Shown: piece by piece, positions 25,135 through 34,247 of the stretch
How the letters are laid out: each line of letters begins with the position of its first letter
How positions within the stretch are numbered: position 1 is the stretch's first letter
Origin: Pantoea phytobeneficialis
GTDB lineage: Bacteria > Pseudomonadota > Gammaproteobacteria > Enterobacterales > Enterobacteriaceae
Assembly (NCBI RefSeq): GCF_009728735.1
Contig: NZ_CP024636.1
Location: 1 to 64,000 of the forward strand
Direction of reading: 5' to 3'
Length of the DNA stretch: 64,000 bases
The notes under the pieces: model-generated
What the model was told of the DNA's origin: nothing
The model's input: the letters and a program-made list of their open reading frames with translations, nothing else
Databases searched by the model: none
Made by a program: the position numbers and the translations under genes

Positions 25135-26420
25135 AAACCTCGGTGAATACCTTGTCCGGCGCCGCAGTGGCGCAGCCCACGCTTGTGGGCAAATTACGCT
25201 GGGGAATCATTACCATCCTGCTGCTGGCAGCGGTGGTGAACTACCTCGATCGTGCCAACCTGAGTATCGCCAACACCACTATCGCGGCAGAGTTTGGTTT
25301 CTCGCAGACCGAGATGGGCCTGCTGCTGTCGGCGTTTCTCTGGCCCTATGCGTTGGCAAACCTGCCGGCGGGTTGGCTGGTGGATAAGTTTGGTCCGAAG
25401 AGAATGTTCTCCTGGGCGCTGGGGTTATGGTCCAGCTTTACCGTGCTGGCGGCTTTCGTAAACAGCTACAGCTTCTTCTATGGCCTGCGTATGCTGCTGG
25501 GCGTCTCTGAGTCGCCATTCTTTACCTCCGGCATCAAAATCACCCATCGCTGGTTTGGTGATAATGAACGAGGCCTGCCGACGGCGATCATCAATACCGG
25601 TTCGCAAATCGCTAACGCCATTGCGCCACCGATTCTTACCGTGCTGCTGCTGACTTTTGGCTGGCGTGGGATGTTCGTTGCCATTGGTCTGATGGGGATT
25701 CCGCTGCTGCTGGCGTGGTGGAAATTCTATCGCGACCCGGATGCGCGTGAAGATGCGCTGCTGCACGCCGGACAGCGCAGCGTCGCTGCCCCGGAAGAAC
25801 GCGCGCAAGCGAGCTGGGGCGCATTGTTCCGTCACAGCACCACCTGGTTTATGGTGATCGGTAACTTCTCCATCATGTTCACCATCTGGGTGTACCTCAC
25901 CTGGCTGCCGGGCTATCTGGAAAAATCCCTCGGCTTCAGCCTGAAAGCTACCGGATGGATTGCCTCGATTCCGTTCCTGTGCGGCATTCTGGGTGTGCTG
26001 GTAGGTGGTATGCTGTCCGATCGCCTGGTGCGTAACGGCGTGCGTGCCATCACCGCGCGTAAAATCCCTATCGTCACCGGTGCAGCGCTGGCGGCTTGTT
26101 TTGTCGCGCCGATTCCTTTTGTCGATAGCACACCGCTGGCGATTGGTCTGCTGGCGCTCGGCTATTTCTGCTCGCAGATGCCGCAGGGGGCGCTCTGGAC
26201 GTTGGCGAGTGACATCGCGCCAAAATCACAGGTTGCATCGCTGGGGGCGATCCAGAACTTCGGTGGCTTCCTGGGGGCAGCAATGGCCCCGATCGTCACC
26301 GGCATCATCCTTGATACTACCGGCAAGTTCACCAACGTGTTCCTGTTGGGCGCGGGATTGCTGATGATTGGTGCGCTGAGCTACGGCCTGTTTGTGCGCA
26401 AGCCACTCCAGGCGAAATGA
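25131..26420 (+). CDS. MFS transporter, ACS (sugar-acid:H+ symporter) type
   Basis: A 429-residue inner-membrane carrier with 12 predicted helices. NYLDRANLSIAN in helix 1, the FLWPYALANLPAGWLVDKFGPKR loop and GVSESPFF are typical of the anion:cation symporter branch, which imports hexuronates, galactonate, glucarate and similar acids. Translation is probably coupled to the YhcH-type gene. It is the last gene of the operon that starts with the HTH-kinase. The operon occupies the gyrB-yidA interval, close to where E. coli carries the dgo galactonate genes. Substrate unknown. Confidence 0.88.
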   Translation: MKTSVNTLSGAAVAQPTLVGKLRWGIITILLLAAVVNYLDRANLSIANTTIAAEFGFSQTEMGLLLSAFLWPYALANLPAGWLVDKFGPKRMFSWALGLWSSFTVLAAFVNSYSFFYGLRMLLGVSESPFFTSGIKITHRWFGDNERGLPTAIINTGSQIANAIAPPILTVLLLTFGWRGMFVAIGLMGIPLLLAWWKFYRDPDAREDALLHAGQRSVAAPEERAQASWGALFRHSTTWFMVIGNFSIMFTIWVYLTWLPGYLEKSLGFSLKATGWIASIPFLCGILGVLVGGMLSDRLVRNGVRAITARKIPIVTGAALAACFVAPIPFVDSTPLAIGLLALGYFCSQMPQGALWTLASDIAPKSQVASLGAIQNFGGFLGAAMAPIVTGIILDTTGKFTNVFLLGAGLLMIGALSYGLFVRKPLQAK

Positions 26421-26510
26421 TACGCAGGGTGCCGTCTGGCGTCGATAAACTGGTCAATGTGAGCTGAATCGCGCTAGCATGGATGCAAACTCTGAATTAA
26501 CGAGGATGTT

Positions 26511-27320
26511 ATGGCGATAAAACTGATTGCGATCGATATGGACGGCACCTTGCTTAACCCGTACCACCAGATCACCCCGGCAGTAAAATCCGCGATTGCC
26601 CGTGCACGCGATAAAGGTGTTGCCATTGTGCTGGCCACAGGTCGCCCCTTTGTCGGTGTCGAGCGCTACCTGCAAGAACTGGATTTACAGCAACCGGGTC
26701 AATATTGCATCAGCAACAATGGCGCGTTGGTCCAACGCGCCGATACCGGCGCAAGCGTAGCGGAAGTGACGCTGAGTTTTGCTGATTTTCTCTACGTCGA
26801 GCAACTGGCGCGCGAACTTGGCGTCCATTTCCATGCGTTTGACCACTCCTCGTTGTATACGCCGAACAAAGATATCAGTGAGTACACCATCCACGAAGCC
26901 AGCCTGACCGGCATCCCGGTGCGTTATCGTGCCGTGGAAGAGATGGACCCGGCGACGCGCTTCCCGAAACTGATGATGATCGACAAACCTGCGTTGTTGG
27001 ATAAGGCGGTGGCTGCGCTGCCGGCCCGCGCCCGCGACAGCTACACTATTTTGAAGAGCGCACCTTACTATCTCGAAATCCTCGATCCGCGCGTCAACAA
27101 AGGTTATGGCGTGAAAATGCTGGCGGAAAAACTCGGCCTGCAAGCCGCAGAAGTTATGACGATTGGCGATCAGGAAAACGACCTGGCGATGATTGAGTAT
27201 GCCGGAACCGGGGTGGCAATGGGCAATGCGATTGACTCGGTAAAAAGTATTGCGCAGTTCATCACCAAAACCAACGCGGAAGATGGCGTGGCGTACGCCA
27301 TCGAAGAGTTGGTGCTGTAA
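26511..27320 (+). CDS. yidA: Sugar-phosphatase YidA (HAD family)
   Basis: A 269-residue Cof-type HAD phosphatase (270 in E. coli), broad-specificity toward sugar phosphates. Motif I is IAIDMDGTLLN, motif II is VLATGRP, and motif IV is TIGDQENDLAMI; the C2B cap lies between them. The start has ACGAGG upstream. E. coli yidA also lies near gyrB. A two-arm palindromic repeat separates it from yidR. Confidence 0.95.
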   Translation: MAIKLIAIDMDGTLLNPYHQITPAVKSAIARARDKGVAIVLATGRPFVGVERYLQELDLQQPGQYCISNNGALVQRADTGASVAEVTLSFADFLYVEQLARELGVHFHAFDHSSLYTPNKDISEYTIHEASLTGIPVRYRAVEEMDPATRFPKLMMIDKPALLDKAVAALPARARDSYTILKSAPYYLEILDPRVNKGYGVKMLAEKLGLQAAEVMTIGDQENDLAMIEYAGTGVAMGNAIDSVKSIAQFITKTNAEDGVAYAIEELVL

Positions 27321-27345
27321 TTCTCCTTTGATCTATGCAAATCCT

Positions 27346-27417
27346 GTAGCGGCGCGATTTATTGCGCGGTTTTTTCCTGCATTGCGCACGAAATTGCGCG
27401 ATAAATCGCGCCGCTAC
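27346..27417. repeat. Dispersed palindromic repeat, two-arm form (72 bp)
   Basis: Begins GTAGCGGCGCGATTTATTGC and ends GCGCGATAAATCGCGCCGCTAC; same length and architecture as the copy at 6953. Lies between yidA and yidR. Confidence 0.88.
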
Positions 27418-27435
27418 GGGATCTAAGGCTACCCC

Positions 27436-28698
27436 ATGTCAGAAAAACAACTCACCTTTGCAGAACGTCATCATCAACTAACCAATATCAATGTCTGGAC
27501 CGCCGACAGCCAATGGCTGGCGTTTGATGTCCGTCCTTCCGGTGCTTCCTTTACCAGCCTGACCATTGAACGCGTCAATGTGGCAAGCGGTGCAGTTGAG
27601 GTGTTGTACCAGGCACGCGACGGCGCGCACGTTGGCGTGGTGACCGTCAGCCCGGATCTCCCGCCACGCTATGTCTGTATCCACGGCCCGGAACATCCCG
27701 ATGCACACTGGCATTACGATTTCCACCATCGGCGTGGCGTGATTGTGCAGAAGGGGATCGCGGAGAATCTTGATGCCTGCGATATCACCGCTCCCTTTAC
27801 GCCTGGCGCATTGCGCGGTGGTTCGCATGTTCATGTCTTCAGCCCGGACGGTTCGCGTCTGAGTTTTACCTACAACGATCATGTGATGCATGAAAAAGAT
27901 GTGGCCGAAGATCTGCGTAACGTCGGTGTTGCTGTGCCGCTGCATCCGGTATGCCCGTCAAAACATCATCCGCGTGAATATGAGGGAAGCCATTATTGTG
28001 TGCTGGTCAGCCAGACGCAACGTGATCCCCTGCCGGGCAGTGATCAAATCGATCGTGCCTACGAGGAGTGCTGGATAGGCGATCGCGGCTATCAAAAGCC
28101 GGATGGCAGTTGGCAGCGTTGGGCCATCGCGTTTATTGGTGATACCCGCTCAGTGAGTGGCGAAAAAGTACCGGAAGTGTTTGTGGTCGATCTGCCAACT
28201 GCGCTGGCGGATTACGCGAAGTCAGGTGCTTCTCCCCTACAGGGGACGCCCGACACATTGCCAGCGCCGCCGTCCGGGGTACAGCAACGACGCGTTACCC
28301 ATACGCAGGGGCTGGCGTTACAGCCACGCCACTGGTTACGTGCCGCACCGGATGGCAGCGCCATCGCTTTTCTCATGGCGGATAAAAACGGCGTGGTGCA
28401 GCTGTGGACGGTGTCGCCCAACGGGGAGATACCACGTCAGGTGACGCAGCTAGCCAGTAGCATCCAGTCAGCCTTTAGCTGGCATCCTTCCGGTAAGGCC
28501 ATCAGTTTTGTCTGTGACAACAGCGTGATGCGCTGCGAGCTGGCGAGCGGCAAATGCACGCGATTGACGCAGCGCAGTGACCAGCCGCCGTCAGGTGATG
28601 CGGTGGTCTGGTCGCCGGATGGAGGAAAGATCGCCTATATGCGAGAAATCAACGGCTGGCGGCAGCTGTTCTGCGTCAGTGCGACTCCGCAGGCATAG
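27436..28698 (+). CDS. yidR: YidR family protein (DUF3748, TolB-like propeller)
   Basis: A 420-residue cytoplasmic-looking protein (no signal peptide) of the YidR/DUF3748 family. WD40/TolB-type beta-propeller repeats are visible, for example FSPDGSRLSFTYND, APDGSAIAFLMADKNG and WSPDGGKIAYMRE. Gene order yidA-yidR-yidQ-ibpA resembles E. coli. Its role is unknown; propellers of this type resemble oligogalacturonate lyases, but I see no catalytic evidence. Its 3' end overlaps the convergent yidQ by 23 nt. Confidence 0.85.
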   Translation: MSEKQLTFAERHHQLTNINVWTADSQWLAFDVRPSGASFTSLTIERVNVASGAVEVLYQARDGAHVGVVTVSPDLPPRYVCIHGPEHPDAHWHYDFHHRRGVIVQKGIAENLDACDITAPFTPGALRGGSHVHVFSPDGSRLSFTYNDHVMHEKDVAEDLRNVGVAVPLHPVCPSKHHPREYEGSHYCVLVSQTQRDPLPGSDQIDRAYEECWIGDRGYQKPDGSWQRWAIAFIGDTRSVSGEKVPEVFVVDLPTALADYAKSGASPLQGTPDTLPAPPSGVQQRRVTHTQGLALQPRHWLRAAPDGSAIAFLMADKNGVVQLWTVSPNGEIPRQVTQLASSIQSAFSWHPSGKAISFVCDNSVMRCELASGKCTRLTQRSDQPPSGDAVVWSPDGGKIAYMREINGWRQLFCVSATPQA

Positions 28699-29038
28699 AA
28701 GCGGCGGTTGCCAGACTGGCCTGAGTCCCGGCCAGTTTTTCGCTTTGCAGCACGCGCTCGCGTGGTGAATCGATCGATTTGTCATCGTCGTGGCGGAAGT
28801 AATCCCACGGCAGCAGAAGGGTGTCCATCACCGCAGAGAAAGGCAGATCGATAGCGAGTAATGGTTTCATTGCCCAACTGGTTTGGTCATCCGTCAGCAT
28901 CTCCGCGCTGGCACGGGTACCGGGATAATAACCCTGGCTCGCGCCAGTGTGAGACATAAGACTGGAGCAACCGGAGGTCATACCTGCGCCACAGATCAAC
29001 AGACCGGGCAGCAAAAAGCGTTTCATCATTTTCATCAT
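28676..29038 (-). CDS. yidQ: Lipoprotein YidQ (DUF1375)
   Basis: A 120-residue predicted lipoprotein: hydrophobic signal FLLPGLLICGAG and a lipobox ending at Cys24 (TSGC). The mature part carries the YidQ signature SLMSHTG, YPGTRAS and DLPFSAVMDTLLLPWD. It is probably anchored to an envelope membrane; its function is unknown. ATG codons occur at residues 1, 2, 4 and 5; an AAGGGATGAAAGAAG region lies upstream, so the exact start is uncertain by a few residues. Confidence 0.9.
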   Translation of the reverse strand: MMKMMKRFLLPGLLICGAGMTSGCSSLMSHTGASQGYYPGTRASAEMLTDDQTSWAMKPLLAIDLPFSAVMDTLLLPWDYFRHDDDKSIDSPRERVLQSEKLAGTQASLATAASMPAESH

Positions 29039-29190
29039 CTTCTTTCATCCCTTCAGTCATGGCATGGCCCTGGCTGGAGTGTGTCACCTGATTAAGCATC
29101 ACTCTGAGTTGATGTCTTTCTGTCCAGGCGAATAATGACCTGAGTGTATGCTATTTCATCAAAATTGCTGCAAGAAATTCCTCGTGAAAC

Positions 29191-29219
29191 CTTGAAAGTG
29201 AAAAAATAGCGCCCACTTT
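29191..29219 (+). promoter_or_regulatory. Sigma-32 heat-shock promoter of ibpA
   Basis: CTTGAAA at 29191-29197 and CCCACTTT at 29212-29219 are separated by 14 bp. They fit the sigma-32 consensus (CTTGAAA, 13-17 bp, CCCCATNT). Confidence 0.85.
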
Positions 29220-29225
29220 TAAGGA

Positions 29226-29323
29226 ACGGTCACGCTGCTTTCGCCGACAGGGAGAGCAACGGGCCGCACAACCTGTCCATGGTGGAAGGTTGCCAAAACT
29301 TGCTGATTTTCAGGAGTCCTAAT
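29226..29323 (+). promoter_or_regulatory. Candidate ROSE-type RNA thermometer, ibpA leader
   Basis: The roughly 100-nt leader between the heat-shock promoter and ibpA ends with TTGCT (29300-29304) facing the ribosome site AGGAG (29312-29316) across a short U-rich loop. This is the ROSE arrangement, in which UUGCU masks the Shine-Dalgarno until heat melts it. Upstream complementary segments could form further stems. Translational heat control of ibpA is established in E. coli; here it is inferred. Confidence 0.7.
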
Positions 29324-29740
29324 ATGCGTAATTTTGATCTCTCTCCGCTTTATCGTTCTGCAATTGGTTTCGATCGTCTGTTCAATCTGCTGGAATCAAA
29401 TCAGAACCAGGCCAATGGTGGCTATCCTCCGTATAACGTTGAGCTGGTGGATGAAAACCACTACCGCATCACCATTGCCGTGGCGGGCTTTGCCCAGAGC
29501 GAGTTAGATATCACCTCTCATGACAACATGCTGGTTGTGCGCGGTGCGCATCCCGAGGAGCAGCAGGAACGTAAATACCTGTACCAGGGCATCGCCGAGC
29601 GTAACTTTGAGCGTAAATTCCAGCTGGCTGACCATATCGTGGTGCGCGATGCGCGTCTGGAGAATGGTTTGTTAAGCATCGATCTGGAACGCATCGTCCC
29701 CGAAGAGGCGAAACCGCGTCGGATTGAAATTCTGAAGTAA
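29324..29740 (+). CDS. ibpA: Small heat-shock protein IbpA
   Basis: Holdase chaperone that coats aggregates and passes clients to DnaK/ClpB, 138 residues (137 in E. coli). It begins [20 protein letters not shown]. The alpha-crystallin domain runs about 35-125 ([25 protein letters not shown]). The C-terminal I-x-I oligomerisation motif is IEI. The ATG at 29324 was chosen from the conserved N-terminus and AGGAG spacing. A terminator follows within about 20 nt, and no ibpB gene follows. Confidence 0.97.
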   Translation: MRNFDLSPLYRSAIGFDRLFNLLESNQNQANGGYPPYNVELVDENHYRITIAVAGFAQSELDITSHDNMLVVRGAHPEEQQERKYLYQGIAERNFERKFQLADHIVVRDARLENGLLSIDLERIVPEEAKPRRIEILK

Positions 29741-29759
29741 TAGCGTTGCTATAAGGAGA

Positions 29760-29786
29760 AACGCCGCAAAGATGCGGCGTTTTTTG
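29760..29786 (+). terminator. Rho-independent terminator after ibpA
   Basis: ACGCCGCA and TGCGGCGT form an 8-bp stem with a short loop, followed by TTTTT. Confidence 0.92.
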
Positions 29787-29822
29787 TTATTGCGCGATCA
29801 ATCGCGTGTCTTAGAACCTCAA

Positions 29823-30512
29823 TCAGAAATAGCGTACAAAGAACTGGGCAGTACCGGCGAACGGCACTTCCTGCGCGTTGGTGATTTCTGACTTCTTATT
29901 CAGCTGCGGAACTACGTCGAAAGTGAAGGTAAAATCGCTGGCTGAAGCGGGTTTATTGGTGGTGTCTAATACAGTCCACTCCTGAGGAATACCGATGCCC
30001 CAACCTTGACTAAACGGCATTACCGCGAAATTTGTTGCGTTATGAGCGCTGCCATTATCAACATAACCGAAGTTGGTGCTATTCTCGGCTCCGTCAAAAG
30101 ATGACGTCTTACCGATTAAGGTAAAGTTACCCAATTTCTTGGTGGTAATAGGATCGAAACCAATACCAAAAATACGGGTTGCATCATCACCATTCTTACC
30201 GGCAGTGCCGATTCTTTTCCCTGCCAGTGCACTTGCGCTATTTGCGTCAGTTACCCAAAAGGCGATACTGGTCTTCGTCTCAGGTTCACATGTTACTTTC
30301 AGAGTAGCCGTCTTGGCATCAAGCACGGTCATGTCGTTGGCATTCAAAGTACTGTGCGGAATATCCCCCCAGTTTAAATCAGCACCGACAGACATCTCAG
30401 CATTACATGCCGGAGGTGTGATTTTACCCTGAACATTAATGGCGGTGTTTGCTGCCTGGGCAGTTCCGGCAGCCATCATTGCACCGAGAATTAAATATTT
30501 TGAATAACGCAT
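29823..30512 (-). CDS. DUF1120 fimbrial-type surface protein
   Basis: A 229-residue secreted protein with a signal peptide (about 1-20, GTAQA). The mature N-terminus INVQGKITPPACNAEM and the later VTCEPET give a Cys pair like that of chaperone-usher subunits. The body matches DUF1120 proteins such as E. coli YhcF. The C-terminus ends AQFFVRYF, an alternating hydrophobic strand suitable for donor-strand exchange. It is the last gene of an usher-chaperone-subunit locus. The role as tip subunit or adhesin is inferred. G+C is lower than in the neighbouring housekeeping genes. Confidence 0.75.
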   Translation of the reverse strand: MRYSKYLILGAMMAAGTAQAANTAINVQGKITPPACNAEMSVGADLNWGDIPHSTLNANDMTVLDAKTATLKVTCEPETKTSIAFWVTDANSASALAGKRIGTAGKNGDDATRIFGIGFDPITTKKLGNFTLIGKTSSFDGAENSTNFGYVDNGSAHNATNFAVMPFSQGWGIGIPQEWTVLDTTNKPASASDFTFTFDVVPQLNKKSEITNAQEVPFAGTAQFFVRYF

Positions 30513-30623
30513 AAAATTAAGTCCTTGTTAAATGTTCTCTTGTGAGAAGGTATAGTCATAGATACAGCAAGCGTGCTGCTTTAGTGTTCCGGTATTTCAC
30601 GTAGGTGAATTTTTCCGGATATG

Positions 30624-30647
30624 TTTGGCAGTCACATAACTGCCAAA
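30624..30647 (-). other. Intercistronic hairpin between chaperone and DUF1120 genes
   Basis: TTTGGCAGT and ACTGCCAAA form a 9-bp perfect stem with a 6-nt loop in the 215-bp gap. No U-run follows on the minus strand, so mRNA processing or partial attenuation is more likely than full termination. Confidence 0.5.
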
Positions 30648-30727
30648 TATATTTGTATGGGTTTTTATTAGGCCGAGATTGCCTTATGAATAACTCACGC
30701 TTTGTTAATAGTGTTAAATATAAATAA

Positions 30728-31474
30728 TTACTGTTTTTTAACAGATAAGGATGGTGGTGCTATTGTTATTTCCGCCTGACGATCGTCAATCACATAGTTA
30801 TAATCGGTTACCGCCGAGAATCTCACTTTACTTGCCAGGTTGTATTTATAATTTGCAGGTAATTCTGCACAATTTTTTGAACCAGGTAGTGCATAAGCTT
30901 TAGGCATCTTTATTGCTTCTTTCCCTGGCAGTAACGTGACATCATTGACAAATCGAATCACAGTTTTTGTCTCATTAGCCACACATAACTGCGTATTCTG
31001 TATGCTCCATTTGAGGAACTGCCATTTGTTTTCAACTGGCTTATATCCTTTAGGACGAATAACGACAGGTAAGTCCTGACCAACCATAAAACCAACACTT
31101 GCTCCGGATTGCTGTTTTTCGGGCGGAATGCCCATAAATTGAATTCGTGCCAGATGTTCCTTGTCCAGTTTATTCTTGCTGCGATACAGCAGACGTACTG
31201 TCTGTGTCTCGCCTGGCTGAACCACCACGGCTTGTGGACTGGGTATAAGCACGGCATCAAGATCTTCATCCTCCAGACGTTGGACTCTGCTGTACAGCAA
31301 TACGGGTTCTTTATTAGTGTTTTTGATACCAATGGTTCCCTCACGATCAGCTTCTTCAATAATTAGCACCGATGTCGTGGGGAGCACTGCTGAGGCCATT
31401 GCTTCAGCACCGGGCATTGCCATGAAAATACTTGCCAAAGCAAATGTTGGCATCCTTTTATTAATACGTGTCAT
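30728..31474 (-). CDS. Periplasmic fimbrial chaperone (PapD-like)
   Basis: A 248-residue PapD-fold chaperone that stabilises pilus subunits in the periplasm and hands them to the usher. The signal peptide is about residues 1-27. Domain 1 shows IKNTNKEPVLLYSRVQ and the conserved basic cleft strand QTVRLLYRSKN. Two Cys in domain 2 (LCVANE, KNCAEL) probably form a disulfide. The ATG at 31472-31474 has GGAG upstream at good spacing; an in-frame extension lacks this. It overlaps the usher gene by 14 nt. Confidence 0.9.
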   Translation of the reverse strand: MTRINKRMPTFALASIFMAMPGAEAMASAVLPTTSVLIIEEADREGTIGIKNTNKEPVLLYSRVQRLEDEDLDAVLIPSPQAVVVQPGETQTVRLLYRSKNKLDKEHLARIQFMGIPPEKQQSGASVGFMVGQDLPVVIRPKGYKPVENKWQFLKWSIQNTQLCVANETKTVIRFVNDVTLLPGKEAIKMPKAYALPGSKNCAELPANYKYNLASKVRFSAVTDYNYVIDDRQAEITIAPPSLSVKKQ

Positions 31475-33905
31475 TTTTTTCTCCACAAGTAACCGGTACA
31501 TCAATCATTTCATTAGTTAATACGGGTTTGAAACTGTCTTTTTCAATGTGACAAACCATGTCACCGATGTTGCTTATTTTTGCTGCACGGTTTTCCAATC
31601 TTTCCGCTTGTTTATGACTTAGCATCAGTACGTTTTCGTCAATGGTATAACCGAGCGATTCGGCATGGTCATCTAACACTTTTGCCCCGTAAGGAATGTT
31701 TTTTTCTCCAGCTATTAATCTGACAAGATAAAATCTCTCCTGGTCTGACTTATAATCAATCTTGCCAACTGCGCCGCGTTTGATGGTGATTTCCTGGTGC
31801 GGATTTTTTACATAAGCACCATCTGGTAGCGTTTTGGTGACAATATCTATTGAATTGATTTTTCCTTCATGCAATTGAGGGGCCACAGCCAAGCCATCAT
31901 AATTGGTAATAACACTTGAGGTTGGAGTGGCGATGCTGGTATATCCTTTTACACCGGTGTCAATGATTGCAAAGCTATCCTGAATATGAGCGGATGAAAA
32001 AATAAACTTGTCACCCGTGCTAACCAGTGCACCAGATACGTTGGTGGAGTAATTTCTACTGCCGTTATTTGATCCAGAGTAGTAAGCGCTGGTGTTGGCA
32101 TAAGGCGTACGCCAGAATGCGTTAACATTATGATTAGTGCTATTGCTTACACCAGTATAGCGATCAATACCCGCACCAATATTCAAATTGTCGGTGATGT
32201 TCTGATCTACACGCGAACCAAAAATGGTATTGCGCTGATAATTATTCACATAAGAGGAGAATGCACCTTTTTTACTAAAAGCGTTGAACGGTATCCGCAG
32301 GTTTACTGTTGTTGACCAGTTATTATCTTTGCTGTTGCCGTGTACCCAGCCATAAGCCATATTCGCGCTGAGAGTATAATAACGAGCATTATAAGAACCG
32401 AAGACGCTCAGAGTATTCCGATCCGGTGAATTATAAAAAGAATAACGCGACAGAGATAAACCGCTGCCAATTGAGCCAAATGGCTTACTCACACCCGCAG
32501 AGATGGCATAACGGGTATTGTAATTCTGATATGAATAGTCTTTCTCAAAGGTTTGCTGACTTTCACCCAGATCACGATAATAGTTGCTCTGCCAACTCAA
32601 AGAGAGCCAGGGTGAGGCATTAGCCAGCTGCGAAGCAACGTTCGCGCTAACTTTCTCGCCGATATCTCCGTTCTTGCCGCTTCTGGCCAGACTGACGTTC
32701 ATATCCCCGGTAGTATTGAAGGGAATCCAGTTAGCCCCCACACCCGCCCCAATCCCCGTGTAGCGGGTGGCAATCATCATCCCGGCAAAAGGTTGCAAGT
32801 AGTGATAAAACGGCAGTCGATACTCACCACCCAATACCGGGACATTTCCCATACCGCGTGAGGGATCGGTTTGTCCGGCAAATAATGAAAAGCGACTTGC
32901 CATCTGTTGGCTGACATTAAATGCGGCTTTCGGGATGGTGACACGCTGTTCGCCGCCGTTATTTTCCCGAACCACCAATTCCGCGTCGGCAAAAGCGGTA
33001 TACAGTGGCACTGCTTCAAACAAGAAGGGACCGGCAGGAACCGGGCGACTGAAGATCACGCGTCCCTGTTGGTAAACCTCTACCTGAGCATAGCCCGATG
33101 CAATGCCACTGACGGTAACGGTGGTATCACCGTCTTTCAGACCTGCGTTGTTATTGAGTGTAAAACCGGTGATCTGACCGGCACCAAACAACGAGTTACC
33201 CACCCCCATGTAACCGGCACGTACGCGATAAATATCCGCCATATCTGTTTCCAGATAGGCACTACTCAGGTCGTAATTGCTGTAGGTAAGTCCGCTGGAC
33301 GACTGGGAGCTGCGGTAAGAAAAGTGGGTACGCAACAAGACATTCTTGATATTCGCCCCCCAACTCATCAGTGCAGTCAGGGTATCGGTATGCGAAAATC
33401 GGTTGTTACTGCGATTGCCACTGAGGTTGTAATTGAGGAACGTACCAAACCCACCTGACTGTGTATTCGAGAACGCTGAGTTTTTTTCCAGATAGAAGTC
33501 AGGGATATTGATATTTAATGCATTTTTATTGCGCTCATAATTCATTCTTAGCTGTGAGACTTTAGTTGTATCAAGGCAATCAGAGTTTGGTGTCACCACA
33601 AAGGCATTAGGTTTTAAGCCAAACTCCTGCAATAAAGCACTATTCAGACATGCATTGCCATTGCTATCAAATTCAATTTCTTTAACGCCTGTGTATTTAC
33701 CATTTAAATAAACACCGGTTTGCATTTTACCTTGTGGCTTAATTGCTTGTTCAATCGCACTTTTTGCCTGTTCATTACTAAGCCCTAACGATTCAATAAC
33801 GTTGGCATTAAAATTTAGCGTTTCTGCCATAGTGGAAGAACAGGAAAAAGCAATGGCTGCTGCCAGTAGCGAGAGTTTCTTATTGCAATTAACTAATCGT
33901 TCCAT
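31461..33905 (-). CDS. Outer-membrane fimbrial usher
   Basis: An 814-residue chaperone-usher assembly platform. Signal peptide about 1-27. The N-terminal periplasmic domain (about 28-160) has a Cys pair (NACLNS, NSDCLD). The beta-barrel contains the plug segment around AGPFLFEAVPLYTAFADAELVV. The C-terminal domains hold another Cys pair (DMVCHIE, PVTCGE). Many Asn/Ser/Tyr-rich beta strands fit the barrel. Slightly short compared with typical 830-870-residue ushers but apparently complete. It heads a locus with a chaperone and one DUF1120 subunit. No major pilin gene is seen upstream or downstream. Confidence 0.92.
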   Translation of the reverse strand: MERLVNCNKKLSLLAAAIAFSCSSTMAETLNFNANVIESLGLSNEQAKSAIEQAIKPQGKMQTGVYLNGKYTGVKEIEFDSNGNACLNSALLQEFGLKPNAFVVTPNSDCLDTTKVSQLRMNYERNKNALNINIPDFYLEKNSAFSNTQSGGFGTFLNYNLSGNRSNNRFSHTDTLTALMSWGANIKNVLLRTHFSYRSSQSSSGLTYSNYDLSSAYLETDMADIYRVRAGYMGVGNSLFGAGQITGFTLNNNAGLKDGDTTVTVSGIASGYAQVEVYQQGRVIFSRPVPAGPFLFEAVPLYTAFADAELVVRENNGGEQRVTIPKAAFNVSQQMASRFSLFAGQTDPSRGMGNVPVLGGEYRLPFYHYLQPFAGMMIATRYTGIGAGVGANWIPFNTTGDMNVSLARSGKNGDIGEKVSANVASQLANASPWLSLSWQSNYYRDLGESQQTFEKDYSYQNYNTRYAISAGVSKPFGSIGSGLSLSRYSFYNSPDRNTLSVFGSYNARYYTLSANMAYGWVHGNSKDNNWSTTVNLRIPFNAFSKKGAFSSYVNNYQRNTIFGSRVDQNITDNLNIGAGIDRYTGVSNSTNHNVNAFWRTPYANTSAYYSGSNNGSRNYSTNVSGALVSTGDKFIFSSAHIQDSFAIIDTGVKGYTSIATPTSSVITNYDGLAVAPQLHEGKINSIDIVTKTLPDGAYVKNPHQEITIKRGAVGKIDYKSDQERFYLVRLIAGEKNIPYGAKVLDDHAESLGYTIDENVLMLSHKQAERLENRAAKISNIGDMVCHIEKDSFKPVLTNEMIDVPVTCGEKNDTY

Positions 33906-34247
33906 GAGTAGAATTTCCAGGGTGAAAAATACATCAAATATTTATGACCCTGAGGGATAGATTACTCGGCAACGGAGTTTCGTGGTCATTAAATGAATTT
34001 CAAACTTGTACGACGACTATTCTGGATTTCTTTCAGCCTGGGAATGATTAATGACCGTCATTTTCATGATTTGATCATGATTATATTAAAACCATACAAA
34101 ACAATTGGTTGTGTTTTATTTTTTTTGTGATTTCATCTTTTTTTGTAATTGTGAAATGCTGAAAAAATCAGACCTGATAAGAATTCAGGAAGTTATGATG
34201 AGGTTTTTCTGAAGGTGGGGTGCAACGTTCACATGCAAAGGGGGGTT
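33906..34247. other. AT-rich intergenic region upstream of the usher
   Basis: About 340 bp, markedly AT-rich with several T-runs around 34118-34150. It must contain the promoter of the minus-strand fimbrial locus. No gene, pilin fragment or invertible-element inverted repeats were recognised. Confidence 0.5.

Noticed and set aside
29741..29822. Remnant of ibpB after ibpA
   Set aside because: Only a ribosome-site-like AAGGAG followed at once by a terminator is present; no IbpB-like codons are seen.
33906..34247. Phase-variable invertible promoter for the fimbrial locus
   Set aside because: No matching inverted repeats flanking a promoter segment and no fim-type recombinase gene are nearby.
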